Assembly (NCBI GenBank): GCA_035294005.1
Contig: DATGLT010000294.1
Location: 4,458-68,457, forward strand
Direction of reading: 5' to 3'
From: JANXQE01 sp035294005
GTDB taxonomy: Bacteria; Verrucomicrobiota; Verrucomicrobiia; Limisphaerales; UBA8199
Length of the DNA: 64,000 nucleotides
Each line of letters begins with the position of its first letter. Position 1 is the stretch's first letter. The notes under the pieces were generated by a model. It had not been told where the DNA came from. It ran no database searches and was given only the letters and a program-made list of their open reading frames with translations. Made by a program: the position numbers and the translations under genes. This document shows positions 17,162 to 26,904 of the stretch, piece by piece.

Positions 17162-17905
17162 ATGTATGTGGTTGGCATTATTCCGGCCCGGTATGCCTCG
17201 ACGCGCTTTCCCGCAAAGCCGCTCGCTTTAATCGGCGGCACGCCTTTGGTGTGCCGGGTTGTCGAGCGATGCAAGAAAGCGGGATCGCTGTCCGAAGTTA
17301 TCGTCGCCACGGACGATGAACGGATCGCAGCGGCAGTCGGGACCCTGTGCCGGGTTGAGATGACCGGCGCACACCATCCGACGGGGTCGGATCGGATCGC
17401 GGAAGTGGCGCAGCGAGTCGCCTGCGACGCGGTGGTTAATATCCAGGGCGACGAACCGCTGATTGACCCGGCCGCCATTGATGCGGTCGCCGGGGCCTTG
17501 CGCAACGCCGAAATGTCCACTGCGGCAACGGCCATTCACAACCGCGAAGATTACGAAAACCCCAATGTCGTAAAAGTCGTTGTCAACCGAATAGGCAACG
17601 CTCTATACTTTTCGCGGCGCACAATTCCGTATCTGCGCGATGCCGCCAGTAGTTCGGTGAGCGAACAGTTGGCGGCGTTTCCATTTTTGAAACACCTTGG
17701 CATTTATGGTTACCGCCGGGAAACATTGTTGCGTTTGGTGCGCAGCCCGGCGTCACCGCTCGAGCAAGCGGAAAAGCTCGAACAACTGCGCGCGCTCGAG
17801 AACGGCATATCCATCGCGGTGGTCCGGGTTGACTATGACAGCGTGGGCGTTGATGTCCCCTCTGACGTCGCGCGCGTCGAGCAACTGTTGAATAAAGCCA
17901 CATGA
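17162..17905 (+). CDS. kdsB: 3-deoxy-manno-octulosonate cytidylyltransferase (CMP-KDO synthetase)
   Basis: The 247-residue protein has the KdsB motifs I-I-P-A-R-Y-A-S-T-R-F-P-A-K-P-L at the N-terminus, V-A-T-D-D-E-R-I, H-P-T-G-S-D-R-I-A-E, and V-V-N-I-Q-G-D-E-P-L. It makes CMP-KDO from CTP and KDO for lipopolysaccharide inner core, so the organism has an LPS-type outer membrane. Its stop overlaps the pyrG start by 4 bases; pyrG makes the CTP that KdsB uses. Confidence 0.96.
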   Translation: MYVVGIIPARYASTRFPAKPLALIGGTPLVCRVVERCKKAGSLSEVIVATDDERIAAAVGTLCRVEMTGAHHPTGSDRIAEVAQRVACDAVVNIQGDEPLIDPAAIDAVAGALRNAEMSTAATAIHNREDYENPNVVKVVVNRIGNALYFSRRTIPYLRDAASSSVSEQLAAFPFLKHLGIYGYRRETLLRLVRSPASPLEQAEKLEQLRALENGISIAVVRVDYDSVGVDVPSDVARVEQLLNKAT

Positions 17906-19509
17906 AATACATCTTTGTCACTGGCGGCGTTGTTTCCTCGCTCGGGAAAGGGCTGACCGCAGCCTCGCTCGGGACGTTGCTCGAAAACCGCGGACTCAAG
18001 GTGGTGCTGCAGAAGTTTGATCCGTATCTCAACGTGGACCCGGGCACGATGAATCCTTATCAGCACGGGGAAGTTTACGTGCTCGATGATGGAGCGGAAA
18101 CAGACCTCGATTTGGGGCATTACGAGCGTTTTACCAATTGCCAGCTGACCCGGCTCAATAACCTGACCAGCGGCCAGGTTTATCAAACGGTTCTCAACAA
18201 TGAGCGCGAGGGCAAGTATTTGGGCAAAACCGTCCAGGTGATTCCCCACGTGACAAACGAGATTCAAAACCGGATCCATAAGCTGGCCGAGACAACCAAA
18301 GCCGACGTCATTATCACTGAAATCGGCGGCACGACCGGGGACATCGAGGGGTTGCCCTTCCTGGAAGCAATTCGTGAATTCGCGTTGGAAGTCGGATCCC
18401 ACAACGCCCTTTTCCTTCATGTCACCTACGTGCCTTTCATCAAAGCGGCAGGAGAACTTAAGACCAAACCCACGCAACAGTCGGTCGCTAAACTGCGCGA
18501 AATCGGAATCGCCCCGCATATCCTGGTTTGCCGCTGCGAAAAGCCGCTCGACAAGGATCTGCGCCGAAAGATTTCCGTGTTCTGCAACGTCCCCTTCGAG
18601 GCTGTGATCGAGGAAAAAGATGTCGACCACAGCATCTACGAAGTGCCCCTCATGTTGCAGCGGGAGCGAGTCGACGACCTGGTTTGCCGGCAATTGCACC
18701 TGGATACTCCCACGCCGGACATGGCACACTGGCAGGAAATCCTGCGCAAAATCATTGCTCCCCAGCGCCGGGTGCGGATTGGTGTAGTGGGCAAATACAT
18801 TGAATTGCAGGACGCCTACAAATCCGTTTACGAGGCGATCATACATGGCGGCGTCGCGAACGATTGCGGCGTCGAGATCCAGAAAGTCGACGCTGAGGAG
18901 ATTGAGCGCGAAGGCCCGGAAAAGCTTTTGAAAGGTTTGGGCGGGGTGCTGGTGCCGGGAGGTTTTGGAGAGCGGGGCATCGAGGGAAAAATCCATGCGG
19001 CGCGATATGCGCGCGAAAATAATCTGCCTTACCTGGGCCTGTGCCTCGGGATGCAGATCGCGACGATTGAGTTCGCCCGGAACGTGCTGAAACTCCCCAA
19101 GGCGCACTCAACCGAGTTTGATCCCAACACACCCGACCCGGTTATCGCGATGCTGGATGAGCAAACCAAGGTGACCAGGAAAGGCGGAACCATGCGCCTT
19201 GGAGCCCAACCGTGTCAGCTCGTCGTCGGAACCAGGGCCGCCCGCCTGTACGGAGCTTTCGTCGTTAAGGAAAGGCACCGGCACCGTTACGAGTTCAATA
19301 ACGCTTACCGCGAGGGATTCACCAAAGCAGGTTTTGTTTTTAGTGGATTTACGCCGGACGGAAAGCTGGTCGAGGTCATTGAACTTGCCAATCACCCGTT
19401 CTTCATCGCCAGCCAGTTTCATCCCGAATTCCATAGCAAACCGCATCAACCTCACCCCCTATTCAAGGGTTTCATCGCAGCGGCCCACGTGCATAGCCAC
19501 GGACGTTAG
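17902..19509 (+). CDS. pyrG: CTP synthase
   Basis: At 535 residues this is a full-length CTP synthase. The N-terminal synthetase domain begins K-Y-I-F-V-T-G-G-V-V-S-S-L-G-K-G; the C-terminal glutaminase domain has G-L-C-L-G-M-Q with the nucleophilic cysteine and H-P-E-F with the partner histidine and glutamate. It aminates UTP to CTP with glutamine and ATP. Coupled by a 4-base overlap to kdsB upstream; folC follows 63 bases downstream. Confidence 0.98.
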   Translation: MKYIFVTGGVVSSLGKGLTAASLGTLLENRGLKVVLQKFDPYLNVDPGTMNPYQHGEVYVLDDGAETDLDLGHYERFTNCQLTRLNNLTSGQVYQTVLNNEREGKYLGKTVQVIPHVTNEIQNRIHKLAETTKADVIITEIGGTTGDIEGLPFLEAIREFALEVGSHNALFLHVTYVPFIKAAGELKTKPTQQSVAKLREIGIAPHILVCRCEKPLDKDLRRKISVFCNVPFEAVIEEKDVDHSIYEVPLMLQRERVDDLVCRQLHLDTPTPDMAHWQEILRKIIAPQRRVRIGVVGKYIELQDAYKSVYEAIIHGGVANDCGVEIQKVDAEEIEREGPEKLLKGLGGVLVPGGFGERGIEGKIHAARYARENNLPYLGLCLGMQIATIEFARNVLKLPKAHSTEFDPNTPDPVIAMLDEQTKVTRKGGTMRLGAQPCQLVVGTRAARLYGAFVVKERHRHRYEFNNAYREGFTKAGFVFSGFTPDGKLVEVIELANHPFFIASQFHPEFHSKPHQPHPLFKGFIAAAHVHSHGR

Positions 19510-19572
19510 AGGCCCCGCCACGGCGCCGCGCTTCGCAACCCGACTCTTTATCACCCCTCAACCTGACAGGGC

Positions 19573-20859
19573 ATGTCTTACTCGGATGCAGTTCGTTTCC
19601 TTTATGAGTTGCGCTGGTTCGGCGCGAAATTTGGCCTGCAAAACACCTTCCGGCTGGCCGAGCTCGCGGGCAACCCGCAAAAAAAGCTCCGCTTCATTCA
19701 CGTCGCCGGCACAAACGGTAAAGGCTCCACCTGCGCCATGCTCGAGAGCATTTACCGCCATGCCGGCTTAAGGGTCGGCCTTTTTACTTCGCCACACCTG
19801 GTCGCCTTTTGCGAACGCATTCAGGTCAATCGCAGGTTCATCCCGGAAGATGAAGTGGCCCGGCTCGTTGCCGCTATCAAACCTCTGCTGAGTCAATTCT
19901 CCAATGATCAACATCCTACCTTCTTCGAAGTGGTCACGGTCATGGCCCTGCTCTATTTCGCGGCGCAAAACTGCGATTTGGTCATTTGGGAAACCGGTCT
20001 CGGCGGTCGCCTCGACGCAACAAACATCGTCCAACCCATCGCCAGCGTCATCACCAACATACAATACGATCACCAGAAATACCTCGGCGAATCCCTCGCC
20101 AGCATTGCAGGTGAAAAGGCCGGAATCATCAAACCCGGGGTGCCCTCGGTGACTGGGACGGAAGCGCCCGAGGCACTGGCCGTCCTGACCCAAACCGCGG
20201 CTCAAGTGCGGTCGCCCCTGACAATTGTCCGCCCCGAAGAAGCCCGCCGGGCACCGCTCGATGCCATCCACCTGCCTCTTCTGGGCGATCACCAAAAAAT
20301 GAACGCCGCCGTCGCCCTCGCAACGGTCCGGGTTCTCCAGCAGCAGATCCCCATCGACGACGAGACAATTCAAATCGGGCTAAGCAGGGTTCAGTGGGCC
20401 GGACGCTTGCAGGTCGTAACTCGCGCTTCAGGTCAAAAAATTCTCCTCGACGCGGCCCATAACATGGGCGGCGCCGAGAGCTTTGCCGCGGCCCTCAAGG
20501 GCTATTTCGCGGGAATGAGGCCTCTTCTTATCCTCGGAATCCTGCAGGATAAAGATTGGCAGCACATGTGCCGAATCCTCGCGCCGCTGTCCGACCATAT
20601 CCTCCTGGTGCCAGTTCATAGCGAACGCAGTGCCGAACCGCACGGCCTTGCGGAGGTTTGCCGCATGGCCAATCCACAGAGCCGGGTTGAGGAGTGTTCC
20701 GGCTTACCCGATGCTTTGGCCAAAGTGTCGGAAGCCGGTTTTGTGGCCATCGTCGGCTCCCTTTACCTGGTCGGTGAAGCCATGGAGGTCCTGCACCTGA
20801 CGGCAGGTCAACGCGAAGGAGAAAGAAGCCTTAACGAATGGAGCGTCCGCCAGGGGTAA
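19573..20859 (+). CDS. folC: Folylpolyglutamate synthase / dihydrofolate synthase
   Basis: The 428-residue protein has the Mur-ligase-like FolC pattern: A-G-T-N-G-K-G-S-T P-loop at 45-53, F-T-S-P-H-L at about 72-77, E-T-G-L-G-G-R-L-D-A-T-N in the middle, and D-A-A-H-N in the C-terminal domain. It adds glutamates to folates (and may also make dihydrofolate). The gene overlaps the following HAD hydrolase gene by 22 bases, so the two are translated from one message. Confidence 0.95.
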   Translation: MSYSDAVRFLYELRWFGAKFGLQNTFRLAELAGNPQKKLRFIHVAGTNGKGSTCAMLESIYRHAGLRVGLFTSPHLVAFCERIQVNRRFIPEDEVARLVAAIKPLLSQFSNDQHPTFFEVVTVMALLYFAAQNCDLVIWETGLGGRLDATNIVQPIASVITNIQYDHQKYLGESLASIAGEKAGIIKPGVPSVTGTEAPEALAVLTQTAAQVRSPLTIVRPEEARRAPLDAIHLPLLGDHQKMNAAVALATVRVLQQQIPIDDETIQIGLSRVQWAGRLQVVTRASGQKILLDAAHNMGGAESFAAALKGYFAGMRPLLILGILQDKDWQHMCRILAPLSDHILLVPVHSERSAEPHGLAEVCRMANPQSRVEECSGLPDALAKVSEAGFVAIVGSLYLVGEAMEVLHLTAGQREGERSLNEWSVRQG

Positions 20860-21542
20860 TAATAAAAGTGCCGCGCCCCCGCTTGCGTCCACTTGCTGCC
20901 GTAACGTTCGACGTAGGCGGCACCCTGATAGAGTGCCAGCCTTCAGTGGGCCACCTCTATGCCGAAGTCGCCGCGAGGCACGGGCACCCGGGTCTTTCCC
21001 CCGAATGGTTGAACGCAAACTTCAAAAAGGCCTGGCAGCAAGCCACCCGCTTCAGTCATACGCCGGCCGAATGGGCGGCCATTGTGGACGAAACATTTTG
21101 CGGCTCTGTCGAGCCCCCGCCCAGCAAATCATTTTTCCCACAATTATATGACCGCTTTTCCGAACCCGACGCGTGGCACGTTTTCGAGGACGTCATGCCA
21201 ATCCTGGAACACCTCAGGTCGAAAGGAGTGAAATTGGGAGTCATTTCCAACTGGGATGACCGTTTGCGTCCTTTGCTTCGAAAACTCGGCCTGGAACCCT
21301 ATTTCGATGTCATTACGGTTTCCTGCGAGCAGAATGCCTGCAAACCAGCGCGGACGCTTTTTGAGAGGACTTGCGCCCTGCTCAAAACTGCTCCTGAAGA
21401 CACAGCCCACGTCGGGGACAGCCTGGATATGGACGTGCGCGGAGCGGAAGCTGCCGGGTTGGCGGCTTTCTGGCTCAGACGGGGAGCGGCGTCGGCGGCT
21501 CCGGGCGTGATCGGGACTCTGCTGGAGCTGAATAAGATATGA
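20838..21542 (+). CDS. HAD-superfamily hydrolase
   Basis: The 234-residue protein is a HAD phosphatase with a helical cap. Motif I reads F-D-V-G-G-T-L: the nucleophile Asp25 is kept, but the usual second Asp (D-x-D) is Gly, as in the HDHD3/REG-2-like subgroup. Motif II is V-I-S-N-W-D, motif III is the Lys of C-K-P, and motif IV is H-V-G-D-S-L-D-M-D. Substrate is unknown. It overlaps the end of folC by 22 bases; a later start is possible, as the first 18 residues are not part of the fold. Confidence 0.85.
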   Translation: MERPPGVIIKVPRPRLRPLAAVTFDVGGTLIECQPSVGHLYAEVAARHGHPGLSPEWLNANFKKAWQQATRFSHTPAEWAAIVDETFCGSVEPPPSKSFFPQLYDRFSEPDAWHVFEDVMPILEHLRSKGVKLGVISNWDDRLRPLLRKLGLEPYFDVITVSCEQNACKPARTLFERTCALLKTAPEDTAHVGDSLDMDVRGAEAAGLAAFWLRRGAASAAPGVIGTLLELNKI

Positions 21543-21583
21543 TTACTTCTATTATAGGCCACGCTTAATATGAGTTTGGGTTC

Positions 21584-21611
21584 TTGACCTGCGCCGTCCT
21601 ACCGGTAGATT
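21584..21611 (+). promoter_or_regulatory. Putative sigma-70-type promoter for sdhCAB
   Basis: TTGACC at 21584-21589 and TAGATT at 21606-21611 are separated by 16 bases and lie 55 bases before the sdhC ATG. Both boxes are one or two changes from consensus. No operator or regulator site is evident. Confidence 0.45.
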
Positions 21612-21665
21612 CCTTTCGTTGCGCAGCCCGGCGGCCCGCTCCCCAGGGCACCGGTTCTTTGTCTC

Positions 21666-22370
21666 ATGAAGATAATTACGCATTTATTCGACTCGTCACT
21701 GGGCAAGAAGTACGTGATGGCAGTGACGGGGTTTCTTTTATTTTTGTTCGTGATCGGGCACCTGGTCGGAAATCTCCAGGTGTTTCTCGGGCCGGAGGCA
21801 ATCAACCGGTACGGCCATTTCCTGCAGAGCAATTATGAGCTGGTCTGGCCGGCGCGAATCGCCCTGTTGGGGATTGTGGGGTTGCACATCTGGAGCGCCG
21901 CCAGGCTCTCGCTGGAAAATCGGGCAGCGCGGCCTGTGGCTTATGCCACGTATACTCCGATTGGTTCGAGCTACGCTTCGCGTACGATGCTGATGAGCGG
22001 GCTGATCGTGCTGGTTTTCATCATCTACCACCTTCTGCATTTCACCGTTCAGACCGAGTCGCTGAACTTTACGGGCCGGAATTTCACCGGGTTCATCGAT
22101 CCGGAGAAGCGTCACGACATTTTTAAGATGATGATCGTTGGGTTCAACAACGGCTGGGTATCCGGGTTCTATATTCTCGGAATGGCCCTGTTGTGCCTGC
22201 ACCTGAGCCATGGGTTGAGCAGCATGTTCCAATCCCTCGGTTGGAAAAACGACATTTACCGGCCGTTTTTGGACAAGGCAGCACGCGTCGTGGCTACGCT
22301 CATCTTCCTGGGCTACACCTCGATCCCGGTCGCTATCCTGTGCGGCTACGGAAAGGAGGCTTTGAAGTAA
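21666..22370 (+). CDS. sdhC: Succinate dehydrogenase cytochrome b subunit
   Basis: The 234-residue protein has about five membrane helices, as in the Bacillus/Wolinella-type single-subunit cytochrome b of succinate:quinone oxidoreductases. Candidate haem-ligand histidines sit in membrane segments: I-G-H-L-V-G-N, G-L-H-I-W, Y-H-L-L-H-F and L-H-L-S-H-G. The protein anchors SdhA/B and passes electrons to the membrane quinone, which fits the menaquinone genes in this window. First gene of sdhCAB. Confidence 0.93.
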   Translation: MKIITHLFDSSLGKKYVMAVTGFLLFLFVIGHLVGNLQVFLGPEAINRYGHFLQSNYELVWPARIALLGIVGLHIWSAARLSLENRAARPVAYATYTPIGSSYASRTMLMSGLIVLVFIIYHLLHFTVQTESLNFTGRNFTGFIDPEKRHDIFKMMIVGFNNGWVSGFYILGMALLCLHLSHGLSSMFQSLGWKNDIYRPFLDKAARVVATLIFLGYTSIPVAILCGYGKEALK

Positions 22371-22371
22371 T

Positions 22372-24288
22372 ATGCCACTGGATAGCAAAATCCCCTCAGG
22401 GCCGTTGGCGGCCAAATGGGACAAACACCGGTTCGACCTCAAACTGGTAAACCCGGCAAACAAACGTAAGTTTGATATCATCGTCGTCGGGAGCGGTCTG
22501 GCAGGAGCCTCGGCCGCGGCCTCGCTGGCGGAGCTGGGTTACAAGGTCAAGTGCTTCTGTTTCCAGGACAGCCCGCGGCGGGCGCACAGCATTGCGGCGC
22601 AAGGGGGCATCAATGCGGCCAAGAATTATCAGAATGACGGGGACAGCATTTATCGTTTGTTTTACGACACGATAAAAGGGGGCGATTTCAGGGCACGCGA
22701 AGCCAATGTTTACCGTTTGGCGCAGGTGAGCGGCAATATCATCGACCAGTGCGTGGCGCAGGGAGTGCCTTTCGCGCGCGAATATGGCGGACTTCTGGCC
22801 AACCGCTCGTTTGGGGGCGCGCAAGTCTCGCGCACTTTTTACGCACGGGGCCAGACGGGCCAGCAATTGCTCCTCGGCGCATACCAGGCACTTTGCCGGC
22901 AAATCGGGCTGGGGACCGTGGAGATGCACCCACGAACAGAAATGCTCGACCTGGTAGTCATCGACGGCCAGGCCAAAGGTATCGTGACGCGAAACCTGGT
23001 CTCGGGTGAAATCGGCTCGCATGCCGCGGATGCCGTGGTCCTGGCGACGGGCGGTTACGGCAATGTCTTCTTCCTGTCGACCAATGCGAAAGGGTGCAAC
23101 GTAACGGCGACCTGGCGGGCTTACAAAAAGGGGGCGTTTTTCGCGAACCCCTGTTACACGCAAATCCACCCCACATGCATTCCCGTCAGTGGAGAACACC
23201 AATCCAAGCTGACACTGATGTCGGAGTCGCTGCGCAACGATGGCCGCGTTTGGGTCCCCAAACGCAAGGAGGATTGCCCCAAGGCGGCTTCTTCCGTCCC
23301 GGAGGCAGACCGTGACTATTTTCTTGAAAGGAAATATCCCAGCTTCGGCAACCTGGCTCCACGCGACATTTCATCCCGGTCGGCAAAAGAGGTTTGTGAC
23401 GAAGGCCGCGGAGTGGGCCCGGGAGGGCTCGGAGTGTACCTGGATTTCGCCGATGCGATTCGCCGGCTTGGCCTTCACGTCGTCCAGGAGCGGTACGGCA
23501 ACCTGTTCGACATGTACGAAAAGATCACAGGCGAAAACGCCTACCAGGTGCCGATGCGGATCTATCCGGCTGTGCACTACACAATGGGAGGGTCGTGGGT
23601 TGACTACAACCTGATGAGTACCCTTCCGGGTTTGTTCGTGATTGGTGAAGCCAATTTTTCCGACCATGGCGCGAATCGATTGGGCGCCAGCGCGCTGATG
23701 CAGGGACTGGCCGATGGTTACTTTGTTCTGCCGTACACGATTGGCAATTATTTTGCCGGAACCAGGCCCGCTAAGGTCGCGGCCTCGCACGCGGAGTTCA
23801 AACGGGCCGAAGAAAATGTGCGCCAGCTAACGAACAAACTGCTTTCGATTAAGGGCAAACGCACGCCCACGTCGTTGCACCGGGAATTAGGCAAGTTGTT
23901 GTGGGAAAAATGCGGCATGGCCAGGAACGAAGCAGGCCTGAAAGAGGCGCTTAAACGAATTCCGGAATTGCGCGATGAGTTTTGGAAAAATGTCAACGTC
24001 ACGGGCGGCGGCGGCGAACTGAACCAGTCCTTGGAATATGCCGGCCGGGTGGCCGACTTCATGGAATTTGCGGAGTTACTTTGCATCGACGCGTTGCACC
24101 GAAGCGAATCGTGCGGCGGACATTTCCGTGAAGAATTCCAGACCCCCGACGGCGAAGCCAAGCGGGATGATGAAAACTTCGCCTATGTGGCGGCATGGGA
24201 ATACCAGGGGCCTGCCAAAGCGCCTTCTTTGCACAAGGAGCCGCTGGTGTACGAGGAAGTGCACATGAGCACGCGAAGCTACAAATAG
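22372..24288 (+). CDS. sdhA: Succinate dehydrogenase/fumarate reductase flavoprotein subunit
   Basis: The 638-residue protein is the FAD subunit. The N-terminal dinucleotide fold has G-S-G-L-A-G at 40-45; R-R-A-H-S-I-A-A-Q-G-G contains His72, the expected site of covalent FAD attachment. The H-P-T sequence in the substrate region and the G-A-N-R-L-G-A-S-A-L motif near residue 440 are conserved. It oxidises succinate to fumarate. One base separates it from sdhC and 2 bases from sdhB, so translation is likely coupled. Confidence 0.96.
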   Translation: MPLDSKIPSGPLAAKWDKHRFDLKLVNPANKRKFDIIVVGSGLAGASAAASLAELGYKVKCFCFQDSPRRAHSIAAQGGINAAKNYQNDGDSIYRLFYDTIKGGDFRAREANVYRLAQVSGNIIDQCVAQGVPFAREYGGLLANRSFGGAQVSRTFYARGQTGQQLLLGAYQALCRQIGLGTVEMHPRTEMLDLVVIDGQAKGIVTRNLVSGEIGSHAADAVVLATGGYGNVFFLSTNAKGCNVTATWRAYKKGAFFANPCYTQIHPTCIPVSGEHQSKLTLMSESLRNDGRVWVPKRKEDCPKAASSVPEADRDYFLERKYPSFGNLAPRDISSRSAKEVCDEGRGVGPGGLGVYLDFADAIRRLGLHVVQERYGNLFDMYEKITGENAYQVPMRIYPAVHYTMGGSWVDYNLMSTLPGLFVIGEANFSDHGANRLGASALMQGLADGYFVLPYTIGNYFAGTRPAKVAASHAEFKRAEENVRQLTNKLLSIKGKRTPTSLHRELGKLLWEKCGMARNEAGLKEALKRIPELRDEFWKNVNVTGGGGELNQSLEYAGRVADFMEFAELLCIDALHRSESCGGHFREEFQTPDGEAKRDDENFAYVAAWEYQGPAKAPSLHKEPLVYEEVHMSTRSYK

Positions 24289-24290
24289 CC

Positions 24291-25037
24291 ATGAATCTGA
24301 CTTTACGAGTTTGGCGGCAGAAAAACGCGGAGGCACCGGGCCACTTCGAAACCTACGAGGCCCGCGGGGTGCTGGAGGACATGTCGTTTCTGGAGATGCT
24401 CGACGTCGTCAACGAGGGAATCCTCGAACGGGGCCAGGAACCGATTGCGTTCGATTCCGATTGCCGTGAGGGCATTTGCGGAATGTGCTCGCTGGTCATC
24501 AATGGCATTCCCCACGGCGGCCACCGCGGTACGGCCACCTGCCAGCTACACATGCGCCACTTCAAGGACGGGGATACGATCACAATCGAGCCGTGGCGCG
24601 CCAAGGCGTTCCCCGTACTGAAGGACCTGGTCACGAACCGCAGCGCTTTCGATCGGATCGTTCAGGCGGGAGGTTTTGTTTCCGTCAATACCGGCGGGAC
24701 TCCCGACGGGAATTGCATTCCGGTTGCAAAGACCGTCGCCGACAAATCGATGGACGCCGCGGCGTGTATTGGGTGCGGCGCATGCGTCGCCGCCTGCAAA
24801 AACGCTTCGGCAATGCTGTTCGTCGCAGCCAAGGCTTCCCATCTCAATCTCCTGCCCCAGGGGAAAGCGGAAAAAGATCAACGAGCCTTGCGAATGGTTG
24901 AACAAATGGACGCCGAAGGCTTCGGCAATTGCACGGTGACAGGCTCGTGTGAGGCGGTTTGTCCGAAGGAAATCAGCCTGAGTTTTATCGCGAAGCTCAA
25001 CCGCGATTTCGGCATCGCCGCCTTGCAAGGCAAATAG
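24291..25037 (+). CDS. sdhB: Succinate dehydrogenase iron-sulfur subunit
   Basis: The 248-residue protein has the three cluster sites of SdhB: plant-type [2Fe-2S] cysteines C58, C63, C66 and C84 (D-C-R-E-G-I-C-G-M-C), then C159-x2-C162-x2-C165-x3-C169 and C214, C220, C224 for the [4Fe-4S] and [3Fe-4S] clusters. The start is ATG 24291, immediately after the sdhA stop. The sequence is of the FrdB/SdhB group found with five-helix cytochrome b subunits. Confidence 0.95.
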   Translation: MNLTLRVWRQKNAEAPGHFETYEARGVLEDMSFLEMLDVVNEGILERGQEPIAFDSDCREGICGMCSLVINGIPHGGHRGTATCQLHMRHFKDGDTITIEPWRAKAFPVLKDLVTNRSAFDRIVQAGGFVSVNTGGTPDGNCIPVAKTVADKSMDAAACIGCGACVAACKNASAMLFVAAKASHLNLLPQGKAEKDQRALRMVEQMDAEGFGNCTVTGSCEAVCPKEISLSFIAKLNRDFGIAALQGK

Positions 25038-25050
25038 CCGCCGCGCAAGT

Positions 25051-26841
25051 TCAGCTGCTGGTCTTCTTCCAGTCCACCCCGGCCCTCCTCGCTGGATTCT
25101 CTTCCGCCGGCCGATCCAAGGGCAAGGAAATGCCGATGGTCGTACCATGCCCAACTCGCGACTTAATCTTGATTTCGCCCCGGTGCGTTTCCACAACTCT
25201 GCCCACAATCGCCAATCCCAGGCCGGTGCCTTTGACTTTGGTCGTGCTCAGGACGGATGAAAATGCGCGGCGGCGCTGCTCGGCGCTCATTCCATGCCCG
25301 GTGTCGGCGAACTCCACAACTGCGTGCCCGTTCGGTCCTCCCCGGCCTGGATCCGAGGCTGCAAGCCGGGATGTGATCGTGAGTGTACCCCCATCCGGCA
25401 TGGCTTCGGCCGCGTTCAGGATCAGGTTGAGGAACGCCTGTTCGAGCTGCCCAGCCTCACCCATGACCGGAGCCAGGTCCGCGCGCAGATTGCGCACGAG
25501 CCGAATGTTCTGGTGCTTGAGCTTGTGGCGAACCAGGAGGCAAAGCTCTTCAATGATTTCGTTAAGGTTTACGGGCGCAAACTGCGGTTCGGTCGTTCGG
25601 GCAAAATCAAGGATCTGCTCGACGATTTTATTCAAGTGGTCAATCTTCTGGCCAATAATGCCGGCGTCTTTGGCCCTCGGATCATTTTCCGGAAACCGCA
25701 GATCCAGTGAATGATAGAGCATTTTCATCACCGTGAGGGGATTCCGGATCTCGTGAGCCACTTCGGCTGCGAGCAGGCCCAAAGCGGAGAGCTTTTCATT
25801 CTGGCGCATCTGGTCTTCCACGTCGACCAGCCGTTCATAGAGTCGCGCTTTCTCAATGGCGATTGCCGAGAGTTCCGCCAGCGCGGAAAGAATTCGGATT
25901 TCCTCGTTCGAAAAACTGTAAGGCTGGCCGGTGTAGACGTTCAAGGTGCCGATGGCCTGGCCGGTAAAAAGCAAAGGCACGCTTAAGAGGGCAACCAACC
26001 CCTCGCGTTGGGCGACCTCGATGTTCTGGTAGCGGGTCGATGTTTGGACGTTCGTCACCTGAAGCGGCTTTTTCCGCCGAATAACCACTCCCAGCAGCCC
26101 ATCTTCGACGCTGACCCGCGGCTTGCGCACGTAAGCGTCCCCCGCGCCGTGACTGGCTCTTAAATCAAGCCAGTGCCGGGTTTCGTCCAGCAGCATCAGA
26201 GAACACATTCGGCCGCGCATCAGCAGGCATGCTTCGCGCGTAATGACGTTCAGAGCGTCGTCCAGGCTAATAGTCGAGTTGATGGTTTGGCTCACGCTGG
26301 CCAATGATTCGAACAGACGAGCTTTGAGCCGCAGTTGCTCGTACAGCCAGGTGTTGTGAATCACCCGCGCCGCTTGTTGGGCAAGCGCTTCCAGCAGCTC
26401 CTGGTCCTCACTGCTAAAGGCTTCAGCCTGCTCGGAGTCGACGTTCAAAACGCCTCTCAATTCGCCGTTGACCTCTAACGGAACGGCTAACTCAGCGCGA
26501 ACCTCCGGCCGCAACATGATGTAACGCGGGTCTTTGCCAACTTCCCCCACACGCGCGGGTTTGCCCGTCCGCGCAACCCATCCGGTGATGCCCTCGCCTA
26601 CGCGGAGCTTCAAATCGGCCGCTCGTTCGGGCAAGCCGTATGAGGCGTGAATTTCCAGAAATCCGTTGGTCGGGTTTATAAGAACCACTGAGCCGCTCGA
26701 AGCACGCATGACCCGGACCGCTTCGCTAATGATCAACCTCAGCGCTTCCTGGGCATCGAGAGTCGAATGGATCACGTTTCCGACCTGGTGCAGCAAACTC
26801 AGGCGGTCGTACCGGGCTTTCAATTCTGTAAGCTCGTCCAC
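25051..26841 (-). CDS. GAF-domain sensor histidine kinase
   Basis: The 596-residue cytoplasmic kinase has two GAF domains (about 25-165 and 185-335), a short coiled coil, a HisKA domain with H-box A-E-V-A-H-E-I-R-N-P-L-T (phospho-acceptor His363), and a HATPase domain with N-box N-L-I-L-N-A-A-E-A-M, G-box D-T-G-H-G-M and G-T-G-L-G-L-A-I. It has no membrane span or receiver domain, so it senses an internal small molecule and needs a separate response regulator, not seen next to it. It ends 13 bases from the convergent sdhB stop and is downstream of the LptF/G permease on the same strand (63 bases). Confidence 0.93.
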   Translation of the reverse strand: MDELTELKARYDRLSLLHQVGNVIHSTLDAQEALRLIISEAVRVMRASSGSVVLINPTNGFLEIHASYGLPERAADLKLRVGEGITGWVARTGKPARVGEVGKDPRYIMLRPEVRAELAVPLEVNGELRGVLNVDSEQAEAFSSEDQELLEALAQQAARVIHNTWLYEQLRLKARLFESLASVSQTINSTISLDDALNVITREACLLMRGRMCSLMLLDETRHWLDLRASHGAGDAYVRKPRVSVEDGLLGVVIRRKKPLQVTNVQTSTRYQNIEVAQREGLVALLSVPLLFTGQAIGTLNVYTGQPYSFSNEEIRILSALAELSAIAIEKARLYERLVDVEDQMRQNEKLSALGLLAAEVAHEIRNPLTVMKMLYHSLDLRFPENDPRAKDAGIIGQKIDHLNKIVEQILDFARTTEPQFAPVNLNEIIEELCLLVRHKLKHQNIRLVRNLRADLAPVMGEAGQLEQAFLNLILNAAEAMPDGGTLTITSRLAASDPGRGGPNGHAVVEFADTGHGMSAEQRRRAFSSVLSTTKVKGTGLGLAIVGRVVETHRGEIKIKSRVGHGTTIGISLPLDRPAEENPARRAGVDWKKTSS

Positions 26842-26904
26842 GCTAAAAAGGTTAACCCGGAAACAGCGTCCCGCACGGCGCCGACAGGTACTGACTTCGT
26901 CGTT

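Noticed and set aside
17833..19107. Long open frame (about 424 codons) antisense to pyrG
   Set aside because: pyrG is unambiguous on the other strand; the antisense frame has no ribosome site or recognisable motif.
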